DNA of 64,000 bases, from positions 434,001 through 498,000 of the forward strand of contig NZ_CP065997.1 in assembly GCF_016127315.1 (NCBI RefSeq), given 5' to 3'. Position 1 is the stretch's first letter, and the number at the start of each line of letters is the position of its first letter. The notes below the pieces were generated by a model. It was not told the DNA's origin. It saw nothing but the letters and a program-made list of their open reading frames with translations, and made no database searches. Below, one piece after another: positions 34,787 through 45,005 of the stretch. The translations under genes and the position numbers were made by a program. The stretch comes from Achromobacter deleyi (GTDB taxonomy: Bacteria > Pseudomonadota > Gammaproteobacteria > Burkholderiales > Burkholderiaceae_B).

Positions 34787-36211
34787 CTAAGCGATGCGAG
34801 GCAGCGTTAGATCAAATTTAGTCGCTGTATCGCTGGACGTTGCCTGCACATGTCCACCATGAGCTTCGGCAATTGATTTGACGATGGCCAGCCCTAGCCC
34901 TGCACCTGCGTTCTTTCGTTGGCGGGCAGGATCTACTCGGAAAAAGCGATCGAATAACTTCGGCAGATCAGCCTCCGAAATTCGCTCGCCCGGATTTTCG
35001 ACACTTATCGTTGTCCATCGCTCATCTTGCGCCAAAGCGACTGTAATACGCGACCCATAGGGAGTATGACGGATTGCGTTGGAAAGAAGATTGTTGAGCG
35101 CCCGCAGCAACATCTCACGATCCGCCCGTATTGGTTCGGCAGCACCCTTTGCGTAAAGTGTGATGTTGCGGTCTTCAGCTAATGCCTCGAAGTAGTCAAA
35201 CAAACCTCGGATCAACTCAGCCAAGTCGATTTCGCCGAGGCGGAGATTTCGAGGGTCATTTTCCGTTTGAGCTAGAAACAACATGTCGCCGATCATGCGA
35301 CTCATGCGATCAAACTCCTCCAAGTTGGAGTAGAGGATCTCCCGATATTCCTCTGCACTGCGGGGTTGCCCGAGCGCCACATGGGACTGCGTAATCAGGT
35401 TGGTAACGGGTGTACGCAACTCGTGCGCAATGTCGGCGGAAAAGTGCGACAGGCGGACAAACCCTTCCTCGATTCTGGCCAGCATGTCGTTGAAGGCGAC
35501 CACAAGTTCAGCCAGTTCTATAGGTACGTCCAGAGGATCAAGTCTCACATCTAGCTTTGAAGAGCGGATCGTGCGAATCTCCTCGTTGACCTTGCGGATT
35601 GGAAGGTGGCCCCATTGCACGGCCAGCCAAGCCACCCCGAGCGCAATGCAGAGAACAAGGCAGGTCGCCCACCAGAGCATGCGCTTGAACTCTGCCAAGA
35701 AATCGAGATGAAAGCCGATGTCCATGGCAGCGACGATGCGGTAGCCAGGTGCCGCCGAATCGTCGGCAGGCAGTTGTAGCGCCACACCTCGATAAGACCT
35801 CTGATTCTCTTGCCACACCGTCAAATCGTCGGCGGTGATGCGGTTGACCAACTTTTTGCTGCTGGCAAGTTTCGACAGGTCAGGACCCGGCGTGGCATAG
35901 ATGGTATTGCCCGGCCGATCATAGACACCATAGGTCATCCCATGATGTCCTGCCACTGCATTGGCTAAATGCTGCCGCAACTCATCTTTGTCCATGTCAT
36001 TAGCGATCTGTCGCAACGGCTCTGCCAAGGCCGTGACCACTGCGTCCAGTTCATGGGCGTCCTGTTGGGCAAAGTGGTGCTCCAGGGATCTAACGACAAC
36101 CCAGTTGAACGCTAGAAATACCAAGGTAGTGGCAATGCCAACCAGGGCCGTGACCCTCAATGCAAGCGACGCGGGACGGCTTCGCCGTGGCTTATGGCGC
36201 GAGGTCATCAT
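34787..36211 (-). CDS. copS: Heavy-metal sensor histidine kinase (CopS-like)
   Basis: A kinase of about 474 residues. It has an N-terminal membrane helix (near 18-42), a periplasmic sensor of about 145 residues, a second helix ([21 protein letters not shown]), HAMP, the H-box [14 protein letters not shown] (His near 263), N-box [14 protein letters not shown] and G-boxes ([18 protein letters not shown]). This is the CusS/CopS/PcoS type that senses periplasmic copper or silver. It overlaps copR by about 20 bp; two adjacent ATGs (36211 and 36208) could serve as start. Confidence 0.9.
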   Translation of the reverse strand: MMTSRHKPRRSRPASLALRVTALVGIATTLVFLAFNWVVVRSLEHHFAQQDAHELDAVVTALAEPLRQIANDMDKDELRQHLANAVAGHHGMTYGVYDRPGNTIYATPGPDLSKLASSKKLVNRITADDLTVWQENQRSYRGVALQLPADDSAAPGYRIVAAMDIGFHLDFLAEFKRMLWWATCLVLCIALGVAWLAVQWGHLPIRKVNEEIRTIRSSKLDVRLDPLDVPIELAELVVAFNDMLARIEEGFVRLSHFSADIAHELRTPVTNLITQSHVALGQPRSAEEYREILYSNLEEFDRMSRMIGDMLFLAQTENDPRNLRLGEIDLAELIRGLFDYFEALAEDRNITLYAKGAAEPIRADREMLLRALNNLLSNAIRHTPYGSRITVALAQDERWTTISVENPGERISEADLPKLFDRFFRVDPARQRKNAGAGLGLAIVKSIAEAHGGHVQATSSDTATKFDLTLPRIA

Positions 36212-36884
36212 CAGGCGCATCGAGCGTGTATCCCATGCCACGTACAGTGTGGATGAGCTTTGGATTGAACGCATCGTCGATCTTTGCGCGCAGACGACGG
36301 ATGGCCACATCAATGACGTTGCTGTCGCTGTCGAAATTCATGTCCCATACCTGAGACGCAATCAACGAACGCGGCAGAACTTCACCCTGTCGGCGTGCCA
36401 GCAGTTCGAGCAACGCGAACTCCTTGCTGGTGAGATTGATGCGCTGACCAGCGCGCGTTGCACGTCGGCGCGGCAAGTCCAGCACCAAATCGGCAACTTG
36501 GATGCGATCAGGCTGGCTCGGAGCGCTTCCGCGTCGCAGCAGCGTCCGCACCCGCGCCAGCAATTCCGAGAACGCGAACGGCTTGACGAGATAGTCGTCT
36601 GCCCCCAGTTCCAACCCCTTGACGCGGTCATCTACGCTGCCACGTGCGGTTAGAAATAGCACAGGGACTTGTTTGCCAGCATCTCGCAGCGAACGCACGA
36701 TGCGCCAGCCATCGACATCCGGCAGCATGACATCCAAGACCACCAAATCGTAGGTCTCGCTCATGGCCAAGTGGTGTCCGTCCAATCCGTTACGCGCCAG
36801 ATCCACGACGAACCCTGCCTCCATGAGACCTTGGCGGACGTAATCCGCCGTCTTGTTCTCGTCTTCAACGACCAACAGCTTCAT
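36192..36884 (-). CDS. copR: OmpR-family response regulator (CopR-like)
   Basis: A 230-residue regulator with a receiver domain ([20 protein letters not shown]; phosphoacceptor Asp51 in VVLDVMLPD) and a C-terminal winged helix ([40 protein letters not shown], seen in parts). It pairs with the adjacent kinase and is divergent from copA. A perfect palindrome in the gap is the probable binding site. The start at 36884 gives the canonical N-terminus; an ATG four codons earlier is possible. Confidence 0.92.
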   Translation of the reverse strand: MKLLVVEDENKTADYVRQGLMEAGFVVDLARNGLDGHHLAMSETYDLVVLDVMLPDVDGWRIVRSLRDAGKQVPVLFLTARGSVDDRVKGLELGADDYLVKPFAFSELLARVRTLLRRGSAPSQPDRIQVADLVLDLPRRRATRAGQRINLTSKEFALLELLARRQGEVLPRSLIASQVWDMNFDSDSNVIDVAIRRLRAKIDDAFNPKLIHTVRGMGYTLDAPDDDLAP

Positions 36885-36999
36885 CGCATGCCCCATGAAA
36901 TCGCTGCGGCGTAAGGAATTTTGCCGCCCACGATGCCCCATTCATTTGCTTCTTAGGGGCAATGTAATAGTCGCTTCCTGCCACGAAGATGACGCGACC

Positions 37000-37015
37000 A
37001 TTACATGAATGTAAT
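37000..37015. promoter_or_regulatory. Cop box (CopR operator)
   Basis: ATTACATGAATGTAAT is a perfect 16-bp palindrome centred between copR and copA. It matches the cop-box pattern known upstream of copper operons controlled by CopR/PcoR-type regulators. A half site TGTAAT lies at 36963-36968. Position fits activation of copA and of copRS. Confidence 0.75.
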
Positions 37016-37139
37016 CCAAGGGTCATTCATCCGAAAGTGGTCACTCCATAGCATGACCTCCATGCGTCGAACCGTGCCGCCCAAGACCAAAGGCGGCTCT
37101 AAAGACGACTTTCAAGTTATCTATGGAGGATTTCAGGCC

Positions 37140-39041
37140 ATGCCGCCTCGTTCGCCCTTTGTAATCGCGCCCCCACTGGGCCTGTCTCGTCGGCGTTTTG
37201 TTCAGGGGCTGGCCGCTGGCGGCGTCCTGGCCGGGCTGTCCACCCCGGCGCTCAGGGCATTTGCCCAACAAGGCTCCGCGACGCGCGGTGCCGCCCCTGT
37301 GCTGAAGGGCACCGAGTTCGACTTGGTGATCGCCGAATCGCCCGTGAACTTCACGGGCAAGCCAGGCGTGGCTACGACCATCAACGGCTCGCTGCCGGCA
37401 CCGACATTGCGTTGGCGTGAGGGTGACACCGTCACAATCCGTGTGACCAACAAGCTGCGTGAAGCCACATCCATCCACTGGCACGGGATCATCCTGCCGT
37501 ATCAGATGGATGGCGTGCCGGGCATCAGCTTCAATGGCATCGCTCCCGGCGAGACCTTCACGTACCGCTTCAAGGTTCAGCAAAGCGGCTCCTACTGGTA
37601 CCACTCGCACTCCGGCTTCCAGGAACTCACGGGCATGTACGGGGCGATCATCATCGACCCCGCTGGTGCCGAGACCATCCGCGCCGACCGTGACCACGTG
37701 CTGCTGTTCTCGGATTGGACCGACGAAGACCCGATGCGGGTGTTCACCAAGCTCAAGTCCCAAAGCGGCTACTACAACTACAACCAACCTACCGTCTTCG
37801 ACTTCTTCCGGGACGCCTCGCGCGACGGCATGGCCGCTGCGATCGACAAGCGCAAGATGTGGAACGAGATGCGGATGAATCCGACGGATCTCGCCGATCT
37901 GTCTGCCGCCACGCTGACCTATCTGGCCAACGGCGTCACCCCCGCCGGCAATTGGACGGCGCTGTTCCGACCGGGTGAGCGCGTGCGGCTGCGCATGGTC
38001 AACGGTGCGGGCAACACCTTCTACGACGTACGCATTCCCGGACTGAAACTCACGGTGGTGCACGTCGATGGTGTTGACATGGAGCCGGTGACGGTCGATG
38101 AGTTCCGATTCGGTCCGGGCGAAACCGTCGATGTGATCGTCCAGCCACGGGATGACGCTTACACGATCTTCGCCCAGGCGATGGACCGGACAGGCTACGC
38201 GCGGGCCACGCTGGCCGTGCGTGAAGGTCTTCAAGCTCCCGTGCCTGCCCTCGATCCGGTCGAATGGCTGACCATGAACGACATGATGGGCAGCATGATG
38301 GGGGGCATGGACCACGGCGGGTCCGGCCAAGCCATGGAGATGACGGGCATGACGGGCATGACGGGCATGACCGGGATGACCGGGATGGGCTCGGGTTCGA
38401 TGTCCGGGATGGATCATGGGGCGATGGCTGGCATGAATCACGGCGCCATGAACCACGGTGGCATGGCGATGGATCACAGCCAACACGCCGCGGCGGCGGG
38501 GGGACTGGCCGTGCCCAGCACTACTGCTCGCCACGCTCGCACCGAGTATGGTGCCAGCACGGACATGCGCGTTGACATGGCGCGCACCAACCTCGATGAC
38601 CCCGGCATCGGACTGCGCAACAACGGTCGGCGAGTGTTGACCCTCGCGGATCTGCATACCCCGTCGGGGCCGCTGGACAAGAGAGGCCCTGGCCGGGAGG
38701 TCGAACTGCACCTCACGGGCAACATGGAACGCTACGCATGGTCCCTGGACGGGCTGGAGTTCGGAAAGTCCACGCCGGTGCACTTCAAACACGGCGAGCG
38801 GCTGCGGGTCATTCTGCACAACGACACCATGATGACCCATCCCATGCACCTGCACGGCATGTGGAGCGAGCTGGAAAGCCCCGACGGTCGCTTCCTTGCG
38901 CGCCGCCACACCCTGCCGGTGCAGCCGGCACAACGCATCAGCTTCCTGGTGACAGCCGACGCGCTCGGCCGCTGGGCGTGGCACTGCCACCTGATGTTCC
39001 ACATGGATGCCGGCATGTTCCGCGAAGTCGTGGTGTCTTGA
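37140..39041 (+). CDS. copA: CopA, periplasmic multicopper oxidase
   Basis: A 633-residue multicopper oxidase of copper-resistance operons. The Tat signal is LSRRRFVQGLAAGG. Copper ligands are HWHG (113-116), WYHSHSG, and at the C-terminus HPMHLHGMW and HCHLMFHMDAGM. A central region rich in Met and His (MNDMMGSMMGGMDHGG, then five MTG units, then MNHG/MDHS motifs) is the copper-storing segment. It oxidises or sequesters Cu(I) in the periplasm. The start at 37140 follows GGAGG; upstream in-frame ATGs would disturb the Tat signal. Confidence 0.95.
   Translation: MPPRSPFVIAPPLGLSRRRFVQGLAAGGVLAGLSTPALRAFAQQGSATRGAAPVLKGTEFDLVIAESPVNFTGKPGVATTINGSLPAPTLRWREGDTVTIRVTNKLREATSIHWHGIILPYQMDGVPGISFNGIAPGETFTYRFKVQQSGSYWYHSHSGFQELTGMYGAIIIDPAGAETIRADRDHVLLFSDWTDEDPMRVFTKLKSQSGYYNYNQPTVFDFFRDASRDGMAAAIDKRKMWNEMRMNPTDLADLSAATLTYLANGVTPAGNWTALFRPGERVRLRMVNGAGNTFYDVRIPGLKLTVVHVDGVDMEPVTVDEFRFGPGETVDVIVQPRDDAYTIFAQAMDRTGYARATLAVREGLQAPVPALDPVEWLTMNDMMGSMMGGMDHGGSGQAMEMTGMTGMTGMTGMTGMGSGSMSGMDHGAMAGMNHGAMNHGGMAMDHSQHAAAAGGLAVPSTTARHARTEYGASTDMRVDMARTNLDDPGIGLRNNGRRVLTLADLHTPSGPLDKRGPGREVELHLTGNMERYAWSLDGLEFGKSTPVHFKHGERLRVILHNDTMMTHPMHLHGMWSELESPDGRFLARRHTLPVQPAQRISFLVTADALGRWAWHCHLMFHMDAGMFREVVVS
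38340..38384 (+). repeat. 9-bp tandem repeat in copA (MTG units)
   Basis: Five copies of a 9-bp unit (three ATGACGGGC, two ATGACCGGG) encode MTGMTGMTG... in the Met-rich part of CopA. Perfect repeats of this type can change copy number by slippage without a frameshift. Confidence 0.8.
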
Positions 39042-39066
39042 ACCCAGCGCACAAGGAAGACCAAGA

Positions 39067-40047
39067 ATGTCCAAAGCACTCCCCACTCGCGCACTGGCCA
39101 CGACGCTTCTGGCCCTGGTAAGCGTCGCCGCCCAGGCACAAGCACAGAACGACCATGCAGCGCACGGCCAGGCCGACGCTCAAACGGCCGCGCCATCCAC
39201 TCAGACCGTGGCTCCTGCCGCCGACCCGCACGCGGGTCACGCGACGTCGGCGAGCGGCTCGACCGCGGCCCCGGCCATGGATCACGGCAACATGCAGATG
39301 CAGGGCGGGTCGGCGCCTCCTGACGCCCGCGATCCGCATGGCTACTCCAATGGCCTGACATTGGGATCGGGCGACTACGCCGTACCCGGTGTGCCGCGGC
39401 TGATGCTGGCCGACGAACACAGGTTCTTCTCGTTGCGCGGCGAAACCCTGGAACGCCGCTTCACGCGCAAAGGGGACGATTCCACGGCCTACAACCTCCA
39501 GGCTTGGTATGGGACGACCTACAACAAGGCCGTCGTGAAGGCCGAAGGCGATATCGCCAAAGGAAAGCTCGAAAAATCGCGTACCGAGCTTCTCTGGGGG
39601 CACGCCGTCGCACCGTACTGGGACACCCAGCTCGGCGTTCGGGTGGATAACGGAAAAGGCCCGAGCCGTCAATGGTTGGCTTTCGGCATCCAGGGCCTCG
39701 CCCCCTACTGGTTCGAGCTGAAGGCGACGGGCTACGTGGGAAGTGGCGGACGTACGGCGCTGCGTGTCGAAGGCAGCTACGAGCTGCTGCTGACCCAGCG
39801 ACTGATTCTGGAGCCTCGTGCCGAATTGCAGTTCTATGGCAAGGACGACCCGGAACGCGGTATCGGCAAGGGCTTGGCCGAAGCGTCTGCTGGCTTGCGC
39901 CTGCGCTATGAATTCAGTCGCCAGTTCGCCCCCTACATCGGCGTGGAACGGGCGGGCAGCTTCGGACGCACAGCGGACTATGTGCGTGCCGAAGGTGGCC
40001 GCGCGCAGCAGACGCGCTGGGTGGCTGGCGTGCGATTCTGGTTCTAG
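39067..40047 (+). CDS. copB: CopB, outer-membrane copper-resistance protein
   Basis: A 326-residue protein with a signal peptide (MSKALPTRALATTLLALVSVAAQAQA) and a His/Met-rich linker (HAAHG, HAGHAT, MDHGNMQMQ), then the CopB/PcoB beta-barrel domain (AWYGTTYNKAVVKAEGD, ELLWGHAVAPYWDTQLGVR, and a C-terminal aromatic GVRFWF end). It is thought to allow copper movement across or storage at the outer membrane together with CopA. It follows copA by 25 bp. Confidence 0.93.
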   Translation: MSKALPTRALATTLLALVSVAAQAQAQNDHAAHGQADAQTAAPSTQTVAPAADPHAGHATSASGSTAAPAMDHGNMQMQGGSAPPDARDPHGYSNGLTLGSGDYAVPGVPRLMLADEHRFFSLRGETLERRFTRKGDDSTAYNLQAWYGTTYNKAVVKAEGDIAKGKLEKSRTELLWGHAVAPYWDTQLGVRVDNGKGPSRQWLAFGIQGLAPYWFELKATGYVGSGGRTALRVEGSYELLLTQRLILEPRAELQFYGKDDPERGIGKGLAEASAGLRLRYEFSRQFAPYIGVERAGSFGRTADYVRAEGGRAQQTRWVAGVRFWF

Positions 40048-40084
40048 AACCTTGTGGGTTTGATCATCTGATGAGAGGCAATCT

Positions 40085-40570
40085 ATGAACATGCACTACG
40101 ACAGAAGCCAGGGCAAAGTGCCGAGACGCCAAGCATTGATCGCTGGCTTGTTGGTGATGGCACTCGCAGGACCGAGCCTGGCGCAGAGCCGACCGATCGC
40201 CAAGGTGTGGAAGGACCCGAGCTGCGGTTGCTGCAAGGACTGGGTCTCACACCTGCAAGGCGCAGGCTTCGATGTGCAGGTTCTTGACACCGGGAACACG
40301 GCAGCGCGCACGCGGCTGGGCATCCCGCAGAAGTACGGTTCGTGCCACACGGCGCAGATCGGCGGCTATGCCATCGAGGGTCATGTGCCTGCCTCGGACA
40401 TTCAACGCTTGCTGCGCGAAGCCCCGCAGGCCATCGGCCTCGCGGCGCCGGGCATGCCGGTCGGTTCGCCCGGCATGGATGGTCCGGCCTATGGTGGACG
40501 CAAGGACGCCTACGACGTGCTGCTGATCGGGAAAAACGGTAGTAGCACGGTCTATCAGTCGCATCTCTGA
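40085..40570 (+). CDS. DUF411 metal-binding protein (copper island)
   Basis: A 161-residue exported protein: basic start, hydrophobic stretch (ALIAGLLVMALAGPSLA), then the DUF411 core with VWKDPSCGCCKDWVSHL and YGSCHTAQIGGYAIEGHVPASDI. The CxCC and CH groups suit Cu(I) binding. The family is regularly found in copper and silver resistance islands (sometimes called CopG), probably as a periplasmic metal chaperone. Confidence 0.88.
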   Translation: MNMHYDRSQGKVPRRQALIAGLLVMALAGPSLAQSRPIAKVWKDPSCGCCKDWVSHLQGAGFDVQVLDTGNTAARTRLGIPQKYGSCHTAQIGGYAIEGHVPASDIQRLLREAPQAIGLAAPGMPVGSPGMDGPAYGGRKDAYDVLLIGKNGSSTVYQSHL

Positions 40571-40603
40571 CCATCCATCAACTCTTTTCCGTGGAGATAT
40601 GCC

Positions 40604-40876
40604 ATGCAGCATCAGCACACACAGACCCCCAGCGATCGTCCCCGGTTCTGGCGATCGCGCTACGGCGTGGCGTTCCTCATCATCGCCGCTGTCGCCGCGT
40701 ATTTCCTGCTCAAGGAGCACACGGCACATGTTGCCGGCTATCTCCCCTTCCTGCTGCTGGCGGCTTGTCCGCTGATGCACCTGTTCATGCACCGTGGTCA
40801 CGGCCACGGCGGACACGATCATGCCGCGCGTCAGGGTGAGGAAGGTGCCGCACCCGCCAAGGAGCAGAAGCAATGA
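40604..40876 (+). CDS. DUF2933 small membrane protein
   Basis: A 90-residue protein with two membrane helices (YGVAFLIIAAVAAYFLL and AGYLPFLLLAACPLMHLFMH) and a His-rich tail (HRGHGHGGHDHAA). It matches DUF2933, found in copper and heavy-metal operons; His residues probably bind metal. It lies between DUF411 and the Cu ATPase gene. Stop codon is followed at once by a perfect 31-bp palindrome. Confidence 0.85.
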   Translation: MQHQHTQTPSDRPRFWRSRYGVAFLIIAAVAAYFLLKEHTAHVAGYLPFLLLAACPLMHLFMHRGHGHGGHDHAARQGEEGAAPAKEQKQ

Positions 40877-40907
40877 GTCGCGTGCTCGCACAGTGCGAGC
40901 ACGCGAC
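40877..40907 (+). repeat. Perfect 15-bp inverted repeat in the copper operon
   Basis: GTCGCGTGCTCGCAC, a single central A, and the exact reverse complement. It begins at the base after the DUF2933 stop codon. There is no T run after it, so it may be an mRNA stabiliser or processing site that sets different levels for the two halves of the operon. Confidence 0.8.
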
Positions 40908-40988
40908 GCCGCGCTTGTCTCCTTGCGCGCCTGCGGCCTGCTGCGATCACCAGACACCAACGGTTAACGGCGGAGGGCACTTGTCACT

Positions 40989-43469
40989 ATGAATTCACCC
41001 AGCAAGTCTTCAGGACATGAGCACGCAGGCATGGCGGCGGGTGCCACAACGTCCGGCCCGCATAAGCACCACCATCACGCCAGCCATGCCGGCAGTGACG
41101 ACGCGGGCGGGTCCTCAAGCCACTCGCAGCCCGATGCCGCGACGCGCGATCCGGTGTGTGGCATGGCGGTCACGGCGGCGTCGGAGCACCGCTCCACGCA
41201 CTTGGGGAACACGTACTTGTTTTGCAGCACCGGATGCAAGGCCAAATTCGACACCGATCCGGCGCGATATGCCAGCGGTGGCGCGGGCATAGGCACAGGC
41301 AGCGGCCATGCGCCGCATCACCATGCCAGCACCGCAGTTTCACCGGCCCCGGCGGCATCGCCAACCGCACCCGGAACGATCTACACCTGCCCGATGCACC
41401 CGGAGATCCGCCAGGATCATCCGGGAACCTGCCCCAAGTGCGGGATGACGCTGGAGCCCCTGCTGCCCGACCTCGACGACGACAACCCGGAGTTGCGTGA
41501 CTTCTCGCGTCGCTTCTGGTGGACCTTGCCGTTGACGCTCGTGGTCCTGGCGCTGGCGATGCTGGGCGAGCGGCTGCACCTGATGGACATGGCTACGCAG
41601 AGCTGGGTCGAGTTGGTGCTGTCGTTGCCGATCGTGCTGTGGGCCGGCTGGCCCTTCTTCTCCCGCGGCTGGCTGTCCGTGGTCAACCGCAGCCCGAACA
41701 TGTGGACACTGATCGGCCTGGGAACGGGTGCGGCATTCATCTACAGCGTCGTGGCAACCGTTGCGCCGGAAGTGTTTCCAGCCTCCTTCATGTCCATGGG
41801 ACGGGTCGGCGTGTATTTCGAGGCCGCCGCCGTCATCATCTCGCTGACACTGCTCGGCCAGGTGCTGGAACTCAAGGCCCGCTCCCAGACTTCGGCGGCT
41901 ATCAAGTCGCTGCTGGGGCTGGCGCCCAAGACCGCGCGGCGCATCAATGCGGACGGCAGCGAGGAAGACGTGCCGCTCAGCCATGTGCACGTCGGCGACC
42001 TGCTGCGCATCCGACCCGGCGAGAAGGTGCCGGTGGATGGCATCGTGCACGAGGGCAGCAGCTCGATTGACGAATCCATGCTGACCGGCGAACCGCTGCC
42101 CGTCAGCAAGCGCGCGGGCGACAAGGTCATCGGGGCCACACTCAACACCAACGGCGCGCTGGTCATGCGTTCGGAGCGGATCGGCTCGGACACCGTTCTA
42201 TCGCAGATCGTCCAGATGGTCGCCCAGGCGCAGCGTTCCAAGGCACCGATGCAACGCATGGCCGATGTCGTTGCCGGCTACTTCGTGATGGCCGTCGTCG
42301 CCATTGCGGTCACGACGCTCTTTGTATGGGGATTCTTCGGGCCACAGCCCACCTGGGTCTATGGACTGATCAATGCGGTGGCCGTCCTGATCATCGCCTG
42401 CCCGTGCGCGCTGGGTCTGGCCACGCCGATGTCGATCATGGTCGCAACGGGCCGTGGCGCCACGCAGGGCGTGTTGTTCCGCGATGCCGCGGCGATCGAG
42501 AATCTTCGCAAGGTCGATACCCTCGTCATCGACAAGACAGGAACCCTGACCGAAGGCCGACCTGCTTTCGATCAGGTCGTCGCAGCACGCGGCTTTACGA
42601 ACGATGAGGTGCTGCGTCTTGCGGCCAGCCTGGACCAGGGCAGTGAACACCCCCTGGCCGACGCCATCGTGCAGGCCGCGCGTGCCCAGGGCCTCCAACT
42701 CGTGAAGCCTCAGAGCTTTGAATCGGGAACCGGCATCGGCGTGCGCGGAAAGGTTGAGCACCGGCAACTGGCGTTGGGCAACACAGTGCTGATGGAACAG
42801 TCTGGCGTATCGGTGGAACCGCTCGTACCCCAGGCCGAAACTCTGCGCGGCGAAGGGGCCAGCGTCATGTACTTGGCTGTGGACGGGCAACTCGCGGGTT
42901 TGCTCGCCGTATCCGACCCGGTCAAGGGCAGCACCCCCGAGGCCCTGGCCGCGTTGAAGGCTGCGGGCCTGCGGGTCATCATGGCCACCGGGGACGGGCA
43001 GACCACCGCCAAAGCCGTCGGTGCACGCCTAGGCATCGACGAGGTGCATGGTGAGGTCAAGCCGGCGGACAAGCTCATGTTGATCGAGCGGCTGCAGAAA
43101 GAAGGCCGCATCGTCGCCATGGCCGGAGACGGCATCAACGACGCGCCGGCCTTGGCGAAGGCAGACGTGGGCATCGCCATGGGAACGGGAACCGACGTGG
43201 CGATGAACAGCGCTCAGGTCACGCTGGTCAAGGGCGACCTGCGTGGCATTGCTGTCGCTCGCACGCTCTCGGTGAGTACCGTGGGCAACATGAAGCAGAA
43301 CCTCATGTTCGCCTTCCTCTACAACGCGCTGGGCATCCCCATCGCCGCCGGGGTTCTCTATCCCCTCACGGGCTGGTTGCTGTCGCCCCTGATCGCAGCA
43401 TTGGCGATGAGCCTGAGTTCGGCATCGGTCGTGGGCAACGCCTTGCGGCTGAGAGCGAGCCGACTGTGA
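40989..43469 (+). CDS. Cu(+)-exporting P1B-type ATPase
   Basis: An 826-residue copper pump. The N-terminus is His-rich, then a YHS domain ([17 protein letters not shown].. [10 protein letters not shown], about 54-96), a heavy-metal-binding [22 protein letters not shown] module (from 132), then the ATPase: TGE loop (MLTGEPLP), CPC in [13 protein letters not shown] (near 470), phosphorylation site DKTGT (near 516), and [20 protein letters not shown]. It has no HMA domain, which marks the CopF/silP-like branch of resistance islands. It exports Cu(I) from cytoplasm to periplasm. Confidence 0.93.
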   Translation: MNSPSKSSGHEHAGMAAGATTSGPHKHHHHASHAGSDDAGGSSSHSQPDAATRDPVCGMAVTAASEHRSTHLGNTYLFCSTGCKAKFDTDPARYASGGAGIGTGSGHAPHHHASTAVSPAPAASPTAPGTIYTCPMHPEIRQDHPGTCPKCGMTLEPLLPDLDDDNPELRDFSRRFWWTLPLTLVVLALAMLGERLHLMDMATQSWVELVLSLPIVLWAGWPFFSRGWLSVVNRSPNMWTLIGLGTGAAFIYSVVATVAPEVFPASFMSMGRVGVYFEAAAVIISLTLLGQVLELKARSQTSAAIKSLLGLAPKTARRINADGSEEDVPLSHVHVGDLLRIRPGEKVPVDGIVHEGSSSIDESMLTGEPLPVSKRAGDKVIGATLNTNGALVMRSERIGSDTVLSQIVQMVAQAQRSKAPMQRMADVVAGYFVMAVVAIAVTTLFVWGFFGPQPTWVYGLINAVAVLIIACPCALGLATPMSIMVATGRGATQGVLFRDAAAIENLRKVDTLVIDKTGTLTEGRPAFDQVVAARGFTNDEVLRLAASLDQGSEHPLADAIVQAARAQGLQLVKPQSFESGTGIGVRGKVEHRQLALGNTVLMEQSGVSVEPLVPQAETLRGEGASVMYLAVDGQLAGLLAVSDPVKGSTPEALAALKAAGLRVIMATGDGQTTAKAVGARLGIDEVHGEVKPADKLMLIERLQKEGRIVAMAGDGINDAPALAKADVGIAMGTGTDVAMNSAQVTLVKGDLRGIAVARTLSVSTVGNMKQNLMFAFLYNALGIPIAAGVLYPLTGWLLSPLIAALAMSLSSASVVGNALRLRASRL

Positions 43470-43609
43470 CCGAAACATCTTTCAGAACCAACAGGAGTCT
43501 GCTATCGCCCAGCGAACCGTTTCTTTCGTTCCACGCCGTTGCGAAGGTGCAAGCCTTATCTCGGCATTTCGTTCTTAAACCACCCTCACACATCAAGGTA
43601 GGAATCTCT

Positions 43610-43996
43610 ATGACCCGTTCACATTTCATCGCCAAGCTCGTCGCGCCGATCGCTGCTGGCCTGTTCGCCACCGCCGCATTCGCGCATCCTTCGCTGGTGT
43701 CTTCAACGCCGGCCGACAAGTCGCAGGTTTCCGCGCCAGCCACCATCGAGCTGAAGTTCTCCGAAACGCTGGTGCCGCAGTTCTCCGCCGCAAGCCTTGT
43801 CATGACGGGCATGCCGGGAATGGCGAGCCATGGCCCGATGAAGATCAACGCCAGCGTCGCGGGTGCCGGCGACGGCAAGACCATGGTCATCACGCCGGCA
43901 CAAGCGCTCCAGCCGGGCGACTATCGCGTCGAATGGCGTGCCGTCTCCTCGGACACGCATCCGATCACGGGTAACGTCACCTTCAAGGTGAAGTAA
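43610..43996 (+). CDS. copC: CopC, periplasmic copper-binding protein
   Basis: A 128-residue protein with a signal peptide ending AAFA, so the mature protein begins with the conserved His (HPSLVSSTPADKSQV). The Met-rich MTGMPGMASHGPM loop and the C-terminal SSDTHPITGNVTFKVK are typical of CopC/PcoC. It carries copper in the periplasm, probably to CopD. The ATG at 43610 follows AAGGTAGGAATC; the longer open frame lacks family character. Confidence 0.93.
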   Translation: MTRSHFIAKLVAPIAAGLFATAAFAHPSLVSSTPADKSQVSAPATIELKFSETLVPQFSAASLVMTGMPGMASHGPMKINASVAGAGDGKTMVITPAQALQPGDYRVEWRAVSSDTHPITGNVTFKVK

Positions 43997-44000
43997 GCCC

Positions 44001-44927
44001 ATGGCCGGGGATTGGTTGACCATCGTCCTGCGCCTGGCGCTTTATCTGGACCTGGCGGCGGCGTTTGGCGTCGCCATGTTCGGACTCTATGCTTTGGGCA
44101 ACGACGAGCGATCCTCGACGATCTCGCGCCGCTATCGCGTACTCATTGGCGCATCCGCCGCCATCGGCATTGTCCTGTCGATGTGGGGCATGACGGTCAT
44201 GGCCAAGGCCATGTCCGGCGCCCAAAGCTACGCGGAGCTGTCAACGCACGTTTTCGACATGCTCATTACGGGCACGCACATGGGCATCGCCTGGTGCATT
44301 CGCATCCTGGCGTTAGTGACGTGTGTGCTCATCGCCGTGTTGCGCATGAATTCAACACTGCGTTTTGCAGCGATGGCCGCTTCCAGTGGTGTGGCGTTGG
44401 CGACCCTTGCATGGGCGGGACATGGCGCCATGGATGACGGCGTGCGCGGATACATTCATCTCGCTTCGGACATCACGCACCTCTGGGCGGCCGGTGCCTG
44501 GGTAGGCGCATTGATCGCGTTCTTGGTGCTTGCGGCGAACAAACCAAATACCGGGCAAGGCTCAGTAGAGATCCTGAGCCGAACATCCAATGGTTTCGCT
44601 CGGATAGGTACTATGATCGTGGCGGCACTCGTCGTGACCGGAGCCCTGAATTACCTGTTGATCGCTGGGCCATCGCTTGATCCGCTCTTCTCAACGCTCT
44701 ATGGCCGCCTGCTCGTAGGAAAACTCCTGTTGTTCGGAGGAATGCTCGCGCTGGCGGCAGCCAATCGGTTTCGACTGAGCCCAAGTCTGGAAGCGGCATT
44801 GAGAACAGGCAACCACGCACACGCGGTCGTCAAGCTACGGCAGAGTCTGTTCACGGAGGCGACATTAGCCGTTCTGGTTTTGGCGAGCGTTGCGTGGCTT
44901 GGCATCCTTTCTCCCAACGGCACCTAA
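44001..44927 (+). CDS. copD: CopD, inner-membrane copper protein
   Basis: A 308-residue membrane protein with about eight helices, starting 4 bp after copC. His and Met residues lie in helices, for example GTHMGIAWCIRI, AWAGHGAMDDG and HLASDITHLWAAGAWVG. CopD/PcoD proteins are thought to pass copper from CopC to the cytoplasm or to metallation of CopA. It is the last gene of the main operon before an IS3 element. Confidence 0.92.
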   Translation: MAGDWLTIVLRLALYLDLAAAFGVAMFGLYALGNDERSSTISRRYRVLIGASAAIGIVLSMWGMTVMAKAMSGAQSYAELSTHVFDMLITGTHMGIAWCIRILALVTCVLIAVLRMNSTLRFAAMAASSGVALATLAWAGHGAMDDGVRGYIHLASDITHLWAAGAWVGALIAFLVLAANKPNTGQGSVEILSRTSNGFARIGTMIVAALVVTGALNYLLIAGPSLDPLFSTLYGRLLVGKLLLFGGMLALAAANRFRLSPSLEAALRTGNHAHAVVKLRQSLFTEATLAVLVLASVAWLGILSPNGT

Positions 44928-45005
44928 TCCTTGACTGGCACCAAATGACAGCACATGAATTGAATGTATGGAGTTGCCCCTGTAACTCAGGACACGCGGA
45001 CACCG

